Shown: positions 40,899 to 50,505, counted from the stretch's first letter. The stretch is 64,000 nucleotides of DNA from Bacillota bacterium (GCA_023413135.1 JAEZQK010000029.1:6662-70661), one strand, 5' to 3'. The notes: generated by a model from the letters alone, not told the origin. A program made the numbers and translations.

Positions 40899-41816
40899 AT
40901 GAAAACCATTTCAACTCTAACAAATTGGAAAATTCCGGCCATAGCCATAGGCTGCATGCGTATTGCGGCGCTTGAAAATGCGGCGTTGGATGAATTGATC
41001 TATACAGCTATCGATGTAGGCGCGAATTTTTTCGATCATGCCGATATTTATGGCCGTGGGGGTGGATGCGAGGAGGCCTTTGGTCGAAGGCTGAAGGAAA
41101 GGCCGGACCTTCGCGAGAAAATCATTCTACAATCAAAATGTGGCATCCGAAGGACATTTTATGATTTTTCAACGGAGCATATTTTGTTCTCCGTGGATGA
41201 AAGCCTGCGTCGCCTGAACACAGATTATCTAGATGCGCTTGTTCTGCACCGGCCCGACGCGCTGGTAGAACCAGAAGAAGTCGCAAAGGCCTTTGACGTG
41301 CTTGAGGCAAGCGGAAAAGTCCACTTCTTTGGCGTCAGCAACCATAGTCCCGGGCAAATAGCGCTTTTAAAGAAATATGTCAGGCAGCCGCTTTTGTTTA
41401 ACCAACTGCAGCTCAGCCCCGTGCATACAGCCATGATCGACAGTGGCATCAATGTCAATACCCGCTTCGATGAAGCGGTGGATCGCGATGGCGGCGTTTT
41501 AGATTATTGTCGCCTGAATGATATGGTCATCCAAGCTTGGTCGCCTTTCCAGCATGGGTTTATTGAAGGGGTCTTCCTAGAAAACCAAGCCTTTGAAAAA
41601 GTAAACACTGTGCTTAAGGAAATAGGTGAACGTTATGGCATTTCTTCCAGTGCTGCGGTCGTCGCCTGGCTCCTGCGCCATCCGGCAAAGATACAGCCAA
41701 TCGTCGGATCCACTAACCCAGCAAGGATCCGCGAGATTGCCAAAGCGGCTGAAATATCCCTGACAAGGCCTGAGTGGTATGAAATCTACCGCGCGGCTGG
41801 TAATCGCCTGCCATAA
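40899..41816 (+). CDS. Aldo/keto reductase
   Basis: The 305-residue NADPH-type oxidoreductase has the family tetrad in order: Asp in NFFDHADIYGRGG (Asp and Tyr), Lys in IILQSKCGIR and His in LDALVLHRPD. VGSTNPARIREIAKA near the end binds the cofactor phosphate. It is the YdhF-like branch. At the end of a uronate-sugar operon it probably reduces an aldehyde or ketose product. A terminator follows 84 bp downstream. Confidence 0.88.
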   Translation: MKTISTLTNWKIPAIAIGCMRIAALENAALDELIYTAIDVGANFFDHADIYGRGGGCEEAFGRRLKERPDLREKIILQSKCGIRRTFYDFSTEHILFSVDESLRRLNTDYLDALVLHRPDALVEPEEVAKAFDVLEASGKVHFFGVSNHSPGQIALLKKYVRQPLLFNQLQLSPVHTAMIDSGINVNTRFDEAVDRDGGVLDYCRLNDMVIQAWSPFQHGFIEGVFLENQAFEKVNTVLKEIGERYGISSSAAVVAWLLRHPAKIQPIVGSTNPARIREIAKAAEISLTRPEWYEIYRAAGNRLP

Positions 41817-41900
41817 ATGCATAGTTGGCAGTTACTGCGATGTTTAAAAGGGTTTGAGTTCTACCCAGTACAGCATACCGTCGCCATAAGGTTAATACAC

Positions 41901-41930
41901 AAAAGGTCCTCATAAAAATGGGGGCCTTTT
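41901..41930 (+). terminator. Terminator of the GH4-ABC operon
   Basis: The stem AAAAGGTCCT with GGGGCCTTTT (41901-41910 with 41921-41930, one G-T pair) ends in the T of its own arm and a short GCTAT. It is 85 bp after the reductase stop and would act on the rightward operon. Confidence 0.65.
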
Positions 41931-41978
41931 GCTATAGCAAGATAAAGGAACGTGTAAAAGTTGAGAATATTAAACTAA

Positions 41979-42143
41979 CCCAACCACTGTACGGACGGAA
42001 AGACCTTCAAGACAGTGAAGTTTAGGCCGGAGATGTGTAAAGGGAAGGAGATGGTAGCTGCGGAGACAGCATTGATGTACACTTCCTATGACATCCGCCG
42101 GGCGATCTCCCTGGCGGGTGGTAGTATCTCGCTTTGTCCTTAG
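41979..42143 (+). pseudogene. C-terminal scrap of an IS1182-like transposase
   Basis: An open stretch of 54 codons after a TAA ends TAG at 42143. It reads KTFKTVKFRPEMCKGKEMVA and then ETALMYTSYDIRRAISLAGG, which is the closing helix pattern of DDE transposases of the IS1182/IS5 kind. There is no start and no catalytic part. A 24-base run 18 bp after it (42161-42184) recurs at 46035-46058 with one difference and may be an element end. Confidence 0.6.
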
Positions 42144-42227
42144 ATGATGCTTTGAAGAATCTCTTTACGTGTAATGATGCACCCAACGATGCACCCGGCT
42201 ATATGCCGTAACTAGTGTCGGACTAGA

Positions 42228-42460
42228 CATGAATACCGACATTAGTTGGTGCAAATAAGCTCACCCATTGCGGTGGGCTTATTTGTTTACCTGCAAATAT
42301 GCACTAAATACTGGCCTTTCGTTGCTCGTTTTGCAGGAACATACGGGAGGGCGCACAGGCGAGATTCCAACGCTGGCATACGGCAGAAGAAAGCTACTTA
42401 GGGAACTCAAAAATACGCAAATCCCCAAAGGCTCCCGTGTAATCGTGCAATGATGCACCC
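42228..42460 (+). repeat. Dispersed repeat of about 230 bp, copy B
   Basis: This is the second copy of the element at 25740-25972, with the same length and the same conserved ends and a diverged middle. Its right end (42430-42460) is identical to 25942-25972. It stands between transposase debris and the AT-rich lipid-enzyme pair. No transposase frame is present inside, so it may be a non-autonomous element or a conserved intergenic unit. Confidence 0.7.
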
Positions 42461-42617
42461 AGCCGATGCAACAAAAAATAAGGCCCCAACCGGATTTCCG
42501 CAATGGATTACTTACTTGCATCCTCAGTAATTTGGAAATTAATATAATGTCTAAACTGAAGGTTGTTTGGTCAAACTTATTGATAGCGACTAACTGATAA
42601 AAACAGGAGAATTTGGC

Positions 42618-43547
42618 ATGGAAATCTACAGGGCAAGAAAACGCAGTTTGCATGCTAAACTCATTTTTAATCCCAATGCCGGTGCAGCCGATGAAGCAAC
42701 TAGGAAATTAATGGAAGTAACTGAAGAGTTACAGGCTACGGATATTAAAACAGAGCCTTATTTAATAGAACCAAACTGTGATTTGTCAAAAGTCATACAG
42801 GAGGCTATTGGACAAGGAATTCGTTTGTTTATAGCTTGTGGAGGCGACGGTACTGTTTCTTCTGTTGCTAAAGAATTGATTGGGACAAATGCAATTCTTG
42901 GCATTATTCCAACCGGCACTCAGAATAATATAGCATATAGTCTAGGAATTTCAACAGATATCGCATCATCAGTCGCTACTCTCTCAACAGGTCGACACAT
43001 AAAAATAGATATCGGTAAATGTACTTGTAACAATCACAGTACACCTTGTATTGAAGTTTGCTCGGTTGGGCTATTTTCATCTCTATTTCCATCTACAGAT
43101 GGTATTTTACATGGTGATTTAACACGGATTGGTGATTTTATAGCTACTATAACGACCACTCCACCATCTGAAATACAAATATTGTTAGATAATGAAATAG
43201 AATTCAATATTACTGGACATGTGGTATTGATCTCTAATATGCCTTATATTTTCCGTCATTTTCAAGTAGGCTCCAAAGATTCGTTTGAAGACGGATTAAT
43301 CGATGTTTTGTTTTTTGCAGATCAATCAAAATTAGATTTAATTCGACACGCGATTAAAAGCCCGGGGAGCGATTTTGAACGAGATCCTCGCATACAGCAT
43401 TATCGTGCACGCAGTATAATAATTGACACCGTCCCTGCTATGCCAATTATGGCAGATGGCGTAAAGATTGGTGAGGGTTCAGTCAAAATAGATATTCAGA
43501 AACGTGCTCTGTCAGTATTGGTGCCTACAGGGAAACCAAAGACATAA
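42618..43547 (+). CDS. Diacylglycerol kinase family lipid kinase
   Basis: A 309-residue protein of the DagK/YegS-like family. The ATP site is FIACGGDGTVSSVAKEL (GGDGT), preceded by KLIFNPNAGAADEATRKL, and GTQNNIAYSLGI follows. The C-terminal beta domain has SNMPYIFRHFQVG and MADGVKIGEG. It would phosphorylate a lipid or lipid-like alcohol. The DNA is clearly more AT-rich than the neighbours. It is 9 bp from the PAP2 gene and the pair carries out opposite reactions. Confidence 0.85.
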   Translation: MEIYRARKRSLHAKLIFNPNAGAADEATRKLMEVTEELQATDIKTEPYLIEPNCDLSKVIQEAIGQGIRLFIACGGDGTVSSVAKELIGTNAILGIIPTGTQNNIAYSLGISTDIASSVATLSTGRHIKIDIGKCTCNNHSTPCIEVCSVGLFSSLFPSTDGILHGDLTRIGDFIATITTTPPSEIQILLDNEIEFNITGHVVLISNMPYIFRHFQVGSKDSFEDGLIDVLFFADQSKLDLIRHAIKSPGSDFERDPRIQHYRARSIIIDTVPAMPIMADGVKIGEGSVKIDIQKRALSVLVPTGKPKT

Positions 43548-43556
43548 TTAAATCAG

Positions 43557-44363
43557 GTGATAGTTTTGAGAAATAGAAGTACAAAACCAATAAAAGAGAT
43601 TAACATTCCGGAATTACAAGTTCCAGATGTTTTCAAAAAACTTATTGATTGGACGAGTCATGTCAAGCATTTTTATTGGATAGTAATTCTTGTAATTATT
43701 TTGGTATTTATATCAATACAAATGCCCCATGATTTTTGGGCAAAATTATGGGTTGCTATAAAAGCAAATTCAGCTTTAGTAACTCTGTTAATATTTTTTA
43801 GTCTAGTAACCATCTCGGTTACTTGGAATGAAGGTCAAAAAGCTGATGAATGGATTTTCTTGTTTTTTAATTCACGTGGGAAACGCCCTCCTTTATTAGA
43901 TTGGCTAATGCTGGGGCTTACTCAGCTTGGACATTTTATTTTTGCAATAATACTCGCACTAATATTTTACTTTATCGAAAGCAAATTTTTTGCCTATTCA
44001 CTAATTTTTGGCATAATCACTTTAGGGCTAATGATTGATATAATAAAATTATATATTCGCCGTGTTAGACCATATGTCAAGTTGAAAAAGATTCGCATTG
44101 TTGGTTCTAAGGCAAGTGGAAGATCATTCCCCAGTGGCCATACGGGTCAAGCATTTTTCTTAGCTTCATTAATTGTGCACTATTATCATGTCAATATTTA
44201 TTTATGGATATTATTATACGCTACTGCTTTATTAGTTGGAATTACAAGAATTTATGTTGGGATGCACTACCCAAGAGATGTTTTAGCTGGTGCAATACTT
44301 GGTACAGCGTGGGGTATTATAGGAGTTATGGTTAATGGTAATATACTTTTTCCGAACCAATAA
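43557..44363 (+). CDS. PAP2-family membrane phosphatase
   Basis: A membrane protein of 268 residues with about six segments. The three phosphatase motifs are present: KLYIRRVRPYV, GRSFPSGHTGQAF, and TRIYVGMHYPRDVLAG. The start is GTG at 43557 or TTG at 43566, with AGGTGA between. It would dephosphorylate a lipid phosphate, perhaps the product of the kinase or undecaprenyl diphosphate. It is AT-rich like the kinase gene and probably acquired with it. Confidence 0.85.
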   Translation: MIVLRNRSTKPIKEINIPELQVPDVFKKLIDWTSHVKHFYWIVILVIILVFISIQMPHDFWAKLWVAIKANSALVTLLIFFSLVTISVTWNEGQKADEWIFLFFNSRGKRPPLLDWLMLGLTQLGHFIFAIILALIFYFIESKFFAYSLIFGIITLGLMIDIIKLYIRRVRPYVKLKKIRIVGSKASGRSFPSGHTGQAFFLASLIVHYYHVNIYLWILLYATALLVGITRIYVGMHYPRDVLAGAILGTAWGIIGVMVNGNILFPNQ

Positions 44364-44716
44364 TTAGAAGGGGAACACGGGGGAGGGTTCGATGTGTTTA
44401 TATGAACCTCCAAGGTAGACATTATAGCACAGAGAACCGCCCCTGTGCTTATTGCAAACTCTACCGTTCACCAAAACGGATTGTAGTTTATGGTCTATTG
44501 GCTCAGTTGGTAGTCCATTGTGGCTAGTTCACATAAGACCGACCCACCGATCCGTATATGACGAAGCGCACAAAAACCGTCCCAAGTGGCGGTTTTTCTT
44601 TTGGGCACAGAGATTCATGGAATGAGTTGCCCTACATATGCAGCAGGTGTATACTGATGGAAAAGAGAAAGCGCAATGATGGTTTTTTTGATAATCTTGT
44701 TTTTCGTAGGAGGGTC
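44364..44716. other. Intergenic stretch with a tRNA-like fragment and terminator
   Basis: No gene is supported here. TTGGCTCAGTTGGTAG (44498-44513) looks like a tRNA D-arm remnant, but no T arm follows. A 10-bp hairpin AAAAACCGTC/GGCGGTTTTT (44572-44581 with 44588-44597) with T-rich end is a probable terminator for the lipid-enzyme pair or a tRNA scar. Confidence 0.5.
44572..44597 (+). terminator. Intrinsic terminator
   Basis: The stem AAAAACCGTC with GGCGGTTTTT has one G-T pair and a 6-nt loop CCAAGT, and is followed by CTTTT. It lies 208 bp after the PAP2 stop and 120 bp before the next start. Confidence 0.65.
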
Positions 44717-45931
44717 ATGATGAGAATGCGTGGGATTGCCTTATTATTAGCGTTGTTGTTCATTGCGCTGCCGTGTATGGCACTTGGTGAAGATGGGGTT
44801 CAAATCTACGACTTGACTGAGATGTACGGCATCGAGTATGCCGACTATGTTATTTTCCAGGATCAGGACCGGTTGTTCGTGGCGACGAGTGATTTTCCGG
44901 ATGAAGATGAGGCGGATGTATACATTTTTGAGGTATTGTATCTATCCTTGAACGAGAAGGAACCGCTTTTCCGCTACTCGACGCAGCGTGGTGGTGCCAG
45001 CAATGAAAGGGCATCCTGCCATTTGGCAGGCGAAAAGCTGCGCGCCATCTTCTGGCCAGCGTTTTGGCCAGAGTTCGTGGAGGAAGATGAAGCGCAATGG
45101 GCCAAATGGGATGGCACAGTCGACGTACTGACGATAGGTGCGGATGGCAAGCCGGAATGACGTACCACCTACCCCTACATCAACACCATGCCGGGTGGCG
45201 CGCAAATCGTCGAGGCGAATGGCTGTTTGTACCTGAGAGAGGCAGAAGACGGTCAGATGAAGCGGCTTCTGGGTGATAAAACCGAAAACTTGATAGCAAC
45301 CTTTGTTGGCGATCGAAAGCGGTACACTTTCTTCAAGGCGGTAGACGAAAACCGCTTCATCTATTACCACCAGGGGTGGGAAGGTTTGGATTTTGGATGC
45401 GGCCTCTATGACCTTCGTACTGGCGAGGATTCGATAATCTTGTTGGAAGAAGGTATGCCAGACCTACTACTGGACAACAAGCTGTATACCAGCAAGGAAA
45501 TCGTTGATCTGGAAACGCTCTCGCACGTACCGCATGCACAGATTATTACGGATTGGCCAGAGGACTACTATTACCATTATGGTAACCGCTGGGTCAATGC
45601 GCCGGACGGCAGCGTGATGTGTTGCGTTGACAGCATGGCCAACAATATGGCCGATCATAATATGAATGGAATGCTCGAAGCACGTGAGATTCTTGACGAT
45701 CTGAATGGGAATCCAGTGCTATTCGTATACGATGTGATAGAGGGTGAAATGAAGGGCTATTGGAAGGTGGAGGTTTTCGGCAGTGGACCGTTATATCCTT
45801 TTAATCCCCAAAGCCCACCCTATTTCCTGGATGCCAATACGGTGCGCATATTTGGTACCAATGACGATGGTCATTTGATTGTGGGGGATTTCCAGATCAA
45901 CAAGCTTGCCTTGGAACCCCTGCCACAGTGA
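44717..45931 (+). pseudogene. Secreted protein gene interrupted by an in-frame TGA
   Basis: The ATG at 44717 has GTAGGAGGG upstream and begins MMRMRGIALLLALLFIALPCMALGE, a signal peptide. The frame stops at TGA 45158-45160 after 147 residues, yet the same frame goes on without a break from RTTYPYINTMPGG to 45931 (about 256 more residues), ending FQINKLALEPLPQ. The whole would be about 404 residues, beta-rich, perhaps a propeller-like extracellular protein. It is a nonsense mutant, a sequencing error or a recoded TGA. Neighbours use TGA as stop. The family is not recognised. Confidence 0.65.
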
Positions 45932-46436
45932 GCGGAAACCAGCAAATCCTTCATAGAGGACGCACCTTGATATTGAGGCCATCCATGAGTGTTCCTGATG
46001 ATAACGGGGAGCCTGGGAGGATGCACTGAAGTGCCTCTTTACGCGTAATGATGCACCCTTCATGTACCCAACAATACCGCGTAATTAATGTCCCTCTAGA
46101 CATGTGGAGAGTCGCGGGTTTTGTTCACACTTTTAAGGCATTGTCGTATGGTGTTCCGGATTCTGAATAGGATTGTTTGTCCATCTTTTCAAGAAACTCA
46201 TCCCGTTTGGTCTTCCTCCGCCGTTTGGCATACTCCATATCCGTATAATTGTACTGCTCTTTCACCCGGCTCACCTCAGCTCTATTATACCATGCTTTCC
46301 CAATGTATTGAATCATTGTTTACTGCAGGAGACAACGCACTGGATAGGGAGGCGCATACTACATTGTCTCTCGATGTGCATTCTTGTTGATTTTTGTGCA
46401 CTTTTCGCATTTTGCTTTTTTTTCCTCTTACAATGC
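45932..46436. other. Intergenic debris with transposase scraps
   Basis: No intact gene is seen in this 505 bp. It holds the 24-base run shared with 42161-42184 (at 46035-46058) and the leftward transposase scrap at 46125-46262. The end is AT-rich and leads into the promoter at 46437. Confidence 0.55.
46125..46262 (-). pseudogene. Transposase scrap, N-terminal type
   Basis: The leftward frame contains YTDMEYAKRRRKTKRDEFLE, the opening pattern of IS5/IS1182-like transposases (DMEYA-x-R-x-KTKREEFL), then SYSESGTPYDNA, which looks like part of an IS3-type catalytic region. The join of two unlike pieces and the early stop mark it as debris. Confidence 0.5.
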
Positions 46437-46465
46437 TTGACAAACAATGAGCCGCGGAGCATGAT
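46437..46465 (+). promoter_or_regulatory. Promoter of the second sugar ABC operon
   Basis: TTGACA (46437-46442), 17 bases, CATGAT (46460-46465). The -35 is perfect and the -10 poor. The binding-protein ATG is 53 bp downstream. Confidence 0.6.
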
Positions 46466-46518
46466 AAAAGCAGTAGAAGGCGGGGTGCCTTCATAAATAA
46501 AATAGGAGGAAAACCATA

Positions 46519-47859
46519 ATGAAACTCAGACGCCTGTCAGCCCTTGTTCTCGCGATGATTATGGTGCTTGGTGTTGGTATGACCAGCAGCTTCGCCGAAG
46601 GTGTCATCGAACTGCGCGTGCTTAACTATCGCGACCTGACCACCGCCAACGCCGTGGAAGAGACCTCTACTGTTTGGGAAGCTTTCCAAGCAGCCAATCC
46701 GGACATCAAGCTGGTCATCCAGGACGAGTTCAACGACCCCTTCCATCAGGCGACCGAAGCGTACGCAGCGGCCGGCAATCTGCCCGATGTTGTCTATGCT
46801 TGGCCCTCCGGCCGTTCCACCACGCTGCACACCAAGAAGCTGCTGAAGGATTTGGCACCCTTGATTGCACGCGACGGGCTTACCGAGACCTACCTCCCGA
46901 TGGCGCTGGATCCCGCGCAACAGGCTGGCGGTTATCAGGCCATTATCCCGATGGGTGTCACCGCGACGCACGCCTTCTATGTGAACACGGCAGTGCTCAA
47001 AGACTGTGGGCTCGAGCCCGCCAAGACCTATTCCGAGCTGGTAGCCCAGGTTCCCGTTTTGAAGGCGAAGGGCTATGAAACAGTTCTCATGCCCAGCCAG
47101 GACACGTGGGTAATGCAGTCCTGCCTGTTCTCCATGATCGCCGGCCGTTTCTGCGGCGAAGGCTGGGAGAAGGAGATCCTCTCTGGCGAAGCCAAATTCA
47201 CCGATGCTGATTTTGTCGCCGCGCTGAACTTCGTCAAGAAGATGTACGACGATGGCGTGCTGGACAAATCTACCCTGGCTGTTGGCTACGGCGAAGGCCC
47301 GGGCCTGTTTGCCACCAATACCGCCGCGTACTATATCGACGGTGACTGGCGCATGGGCGCTTTCATCACCGACGTCACCACCGGGCAGGCGCTGATCGCT
47401 CCTGACACGCAGAAGGACTTCCTCATCACCGTTTTCCCGGAAATCGATGTGGAAAGCGTGAAGTTCAACAAGTCCAACACTGCTGTGCTGGCTACCGGCT
47501 ATGGCATCAGTGCCGCCCTGGAAGACGGCTCCCCGAAATTGGAAGCTGCCTGGAAGCTGGTCAAATGGCTCGCCGGCAATGAGGTCCTGACGTATAGGCT
47601 TACTACTGGCGGCTTGGCCACTCCCTCCCGGACGGATATCGATTTCGCGTCCCTCACCCTGGAGCCCCTGCAGATCGCCATGGCGAACCTGGCCACAGAG
47701 TATGACAAGGCGACTGTGGTTATCGACGGCGTCTTCGAAGGCCCCGTGTATACGCCGCTGAACGATGGCCTGCAGGCCATTGGCTTGGGCACCCAGACCC
47801 CCGAAGCGGTTGCGAAGGCGACCCAGGATGCCTTTGATGCTTGGAAGGCTTCCAAATAA
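46519..47859 (+). CDS. ABC transporter sugar-binding protein
   Basis: This 446-residue exported protein has a signal peptide about 1-26 (MKLRRLSALVLAMIMVLGVG, cut after SFA) and no lipobox Cys. The two-lobed fold has VWEAFQAANPDIKLVIQDEF and NLPDVVYAWPSG. It belongs to the same broad family as the 35780 protein but is not close to it. GC is higher here than in the permeases that follow, and codon use suggests strong expression. Confidence 0.88.
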   Translation: MKLRRLSALVLAMIMVLGVGMTSSFAEGVIELRVLNYRDLTTANAVEETSTVWEAFQAANPDIKLVIQDEFNDPFHQATEAYAAAGNLPDVVYAWPSGRSTTLHTKKLLKDLAPLIARDGLTETYLPMALDPAQQAGGYQAIIPMGVTATHAFYVNTAVLKDCGLEPAKTYSELVAQVPVLKAKGYETVLMPSQDTWVMQSCLFSMIAGRFCGEGWEKEILSGEAKFTDADFVAALNFVKKMYDDGVLDKSTLAVGYGEGPGLFATNTAAYYIDGDWRMGAFITDVTTGQALIAPDTQKDFLITVFPEIDVESVKFNKSNTAVLATGYGISAALEDGSPKLEAAWKLVKWLAGNEVLTYRLTTGGLATPSRTDIDFASLTLEPLQIAMANLATEYDKATVVIDGVFEGPVYTPLNDGLQAIGLGTQTPEAVAKATQDAFDAWKASK

Positions 47860-47911
47860 GCGACTGTAGCTGCGTCAACTTCTAAAAAATGGATGGGTGG
47901 AGAGGCCACAT

Positions 47912-48814
47912 ATGACAACCAAAGGTGAGAAAAGACTTGCATATACGGTATTGGTTTTGCCTGCCGTAGCCATCTACTTGGCTGTCGTGGCCTTTCCAAC
48001 CATCTTTTCTGTTCTGCTAAGCCTGACCAACTATAACGGCGGTGTGATTTTCGGCAACCCTGATATCCAATTTGTGGGTTTTAAAAGCTATCTTTGGATG
48101 TTTACCGAACCTGCACATAACTTTTATACGGCGCTGAAAAACAACATGATGATCGTAGGCGTCTCAGTTTTCGGCCAGATTCCCCTTGGGTTTTTGCTGG
48201 CGTATATCCTCGCGCGAAAGCTCATCAGTAGAGGAACCCGTTTTTTTCAGACGATGATTTATCTGCCAAATGTAATCTCATCGATTATCATTGGTGTATT
48301 GTTTAACGCCATCATTTACGGACGGAATTCGGTGCTGATGGACATCCGCAAGATATTTGATCCCACTGCGGTATACACCTTAAGCAGCAACCCTATGATG
48401 CCCGTCCTGATTGTCATCCTTTGGATGTTCACAGGTTTTTACATGATCATCTTTTTGGCTAATATGCAACGCATAGACCCCGCAGTGATCGAAGCTGCCA
48501 GAATAGATGGCGCAAAAGAATCCGGGATCCTGTGGCATATTACATTGCCCGCCCTCTCCGGCGTGATCATCACCACGGCGATCCTCGCGATCTCGGGCTC
48601 TTTGAAATCATTCGATCTGCTCTATGCCATGACGAACGGAGGCCCGGCAGGTCAAACGCGGGTACTTTCACTATACATGTACCAATCGGCGTTTCAAGGG
48701 GCGCCGAATTATCCCTTGGCCAATGCCATTTCCACGGTGATGGTGCTCATCAGCATTGTGCTTATTGTGATTACCACGGGTTTGGGAAAAGTATTTAGGG
48801 AAAAGGAGGTATAG
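47912..48814 (+). CDS. ABC sugar permease
   Basis: A 300-residue six-helix permease (first helix about 10-33, YTVLVLPAVAIYLAVVAFPT). The EAA loop reads IEAARIDGAKESGILWHITL near residue 195. The ATG at 47912 has GGAGAGG upstream. It pairs with the next gene. No ATPase gene is present. Confidence 0.9.
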   Translation: MTTKGEKRLAYTVLVLPAVAIYLAVVAFPTIFSVLLSLTNYNGGVIFGNPDIQFVGFKSYLWMFTEPAHNFYTALKNNMMIVGVSVFGQIPLGFLLAYILARKLISRGTRFFQTMIYLPNVISSIIIGVLFNAIIYGRNSVLMDIRKIFDPTAVYTLSSNPMMPVLIVILWMFTGFYMIIFLANMQRIDPAVIEAARIDGAKESGILWHITLPALSGVIITTAILAISGSLKSFDLLYAMTNGGPAGQTRVLSLYMYQSAFQGAPNYPLANAISTVMVLISIVLIVITTGLGKVFREKEV

Positions 48815-48817
48815 CCC

Positions 48818-49657
48818 ATGGATAGCAAAAATATCTCCCTACCCACCAAAATCATTGTCTACACGATCATGATTGCGTTTACGGTACTGACGATTTATCC
48901 GATTTTCTGGCTGGTCCTGCAGTCATTTAAAACCAATACAACGTATATGACCACCAACAAACTCTCCTTCCCCCCATCTTTGTACCTTGGCAACTATTCC
49001 TTTGTCATGAACCAGGGCAACTTTTTTACCTTCTTCAAAAACAGCGTGATCTATTCCGCCGTAACGGTTATCACTGTGGTGATATTATCCAATATGGCCG
49101 GATTTGCTTTTGCCAAGTTACAGTTTAAGATCACCAAGCTGCTGCATGGCCTTTTTATTGTTGGCATACTCCTAACCCTGCAATCGATTTTGATTCCCCT
49201 CTTTCTGATGGTGAATGCGGCGGGAATTCACAATACAAGGCTGGCGGTGCTAATCCCTTACATCGCGCTGGGGCTGCCCATGGGGGTCTACTTATGCACG
49301 GATTTTGAAAAGAGTATCCCTGACGAATTACTGGAAGCGGCAAGAATCGACGGGGCAGGCTTCATGAGGATTTTTACAAGGGTCGTCCTGCCGATGTGTG
49401 CGCCCGTTTCTGTCACCTTGGCGATTATCACGTTCACCGGAACATGGAACGAGTTTGTTCTTATGAGTCTGATGACATCCTCCGAAAAATTTAAGGCCAT
49501 TCCTTACATGGTCGGTCGTTACGCAGGTGCGTTAGGTTCGGATTACGGAAAGCTCTTCACATCGCTGACAGTCGCTTTGGTTCCCATTTTGATCTTTTAT
49601 TCGATCTTCAGAAATCAGATCACAAAAGGCGTCGCGGCCGGAGCGGTGAAAGGCTGA
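48818..49657 (+). CDS. ABC sugar permease
   Basis: The partner permease has 279 residues, six helices and an EAA loop LEAARIDGAGFMRIFTRVVL. AAAGGAGGTATAG lies upstream of the ATG, which is 3 bp after the previous stop. Residues near the end (VAAGAVKG) are the usual MalG-type tail. A strong terminator follows. Confidence 0.9.
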   Translation: MDSKNISLPTKIIVYTIMIAFTVLTIYPIFWLVLQSFKTNTTYMTTNKLSFPPSLYLGNYSFVMNQGNFFTFFKNSVIYSAVTVITVVILSNMAGFAFAKLQFKITKLLHGLFIVGILLTLQSILIPLFLMVNAAGIHNTRLAVLIPYIALGLPMGVYLCTDFEKSIPDELLEAARIDGAGFMRIFTRVVLPMCAPVSVTLAIITFTGTWNEFVLMSLMTSSEKFKAIPYMVGRYAGALGSDYGKLFTSLTVALVPILIFYSIFRNQITKGVAAGAVKG

Positions 49658-49672
49658 TGACTTGCCCGATCG

Positions 49673-49712
49673 AGCGGGATGGTTACAAAGCAAGTAACCA
49701 TCCCGCTTTTTT
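49673..49712 (+). terminator. Strong terminator of the second ABC operon
   Basis: A perfect 14-bp stem (49673-49686 with 49694-49707), 7-nt loop and six T (49707-49712), 15 bp after the permease stop. The following 49713-49848 has no gene. Confidence 0.92.
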
Positions 49713-49848
49713 GAAATACGGCTTTCTACCGCGTTTTTGCCGGAATAAACGGACGGGCTAACAGACGGCATTCGGGGCGAACCGATGGCATGAAGAAGAG
49801 CCTCGCCGAACGCTGAACCTATCGAGGCATTTCTGGTTTGAAACTGTA

Positions 49849-50475
49849 TTATTCGTCTGTTCGCGAATTCTCCGGGTGCTTTACGACAGTGTTACCTCTA
49901 CCCAACAAGCCATATAAAAACAATTTCATAATTCCCATTTTATATTCATTCGAGGTGTTCAAATAATTCGGATCCTGCATGATGGGTATCGAAGAAAAAA
50001 GAAAGGCCAGTATCGCATCGCTTGGAATGCTTTCATCCATCATGCCTTCCTCTTTGCCTAGTTCTATGAACCTGGCGAATATGGCGCGTGCTTTTGTTGT
50101 CACAATATCTTTGAAAACCTGCTGAAGTGCTTTATCCTCCCAAGCCTTCTCACTTACGTGCAAACGGCCTATCTCAAGCACCATGTCGTGTTTGATATCC
50201 ATGATGCCTTTTAATTTCCGGTCAAAGGAAATATCCATCGCCAGAATTTTTTCAAATTCATGTATGGATCCTTCCAAATATAAAGCGAGCGATTCTCTGG
50301 CAAGCGCACTCTTATCCCCGAAGTAGTTGTAAATCGTCACCTGCGATACCCGTGCTTTTGAGGCTATTTCACCAATCCCGACATCGGTAAAGCCACGCAC
50401 GGTAAAAAGTTCCCGTGCTGCATTTATAATTGCGGCTTTTTTTGTGTTTGTACGCCTATCGTACCCGTTCATCAT
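49849..50475 (-). CDS. TetR-family regulator
   Basis: A protein of 208 residues. The N-terminal helix-turn-helix is NTKKAAIINAARELFTVRGF and VGIGEIASKARVSQVTIYNYF. The helical ligand domain follows. It diverges from the alpha/beta hydrolase gene across 136 bp that contains a palindrome and both promoters, so it most likely represses that hydrolase and itself. Confidence 0.88.
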   Translation of the reverse strand: MMNGYDRRTNTKKAAIINAARELFTVRGFTDVGIGEIASKARVSQVTIYNYFGDKSALARESLALYLEGSIHEFEKILAMDISFDRKLKGIMDIKHDMVLEIGRLHVSEKAWEDKALQQVFKDIVTTKARAIFARFIELGKEEGMMDESIPSDAILAFLFSSIPIMQDPNYLNTSNEYKMGIMKLFLYGLLGRGNTVVKHPENSRTDE

Positions 50476-50505
50476 ACATCATCACCCGCTATGATTATAA
50501 TGCGA

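Noticed and set aside
44498..44513. Possible tRNA gene near the D-arm-like sequence
   Set aside because: No T arm or acceptor pairing can be found at the right distances, so it is at most a remnant.
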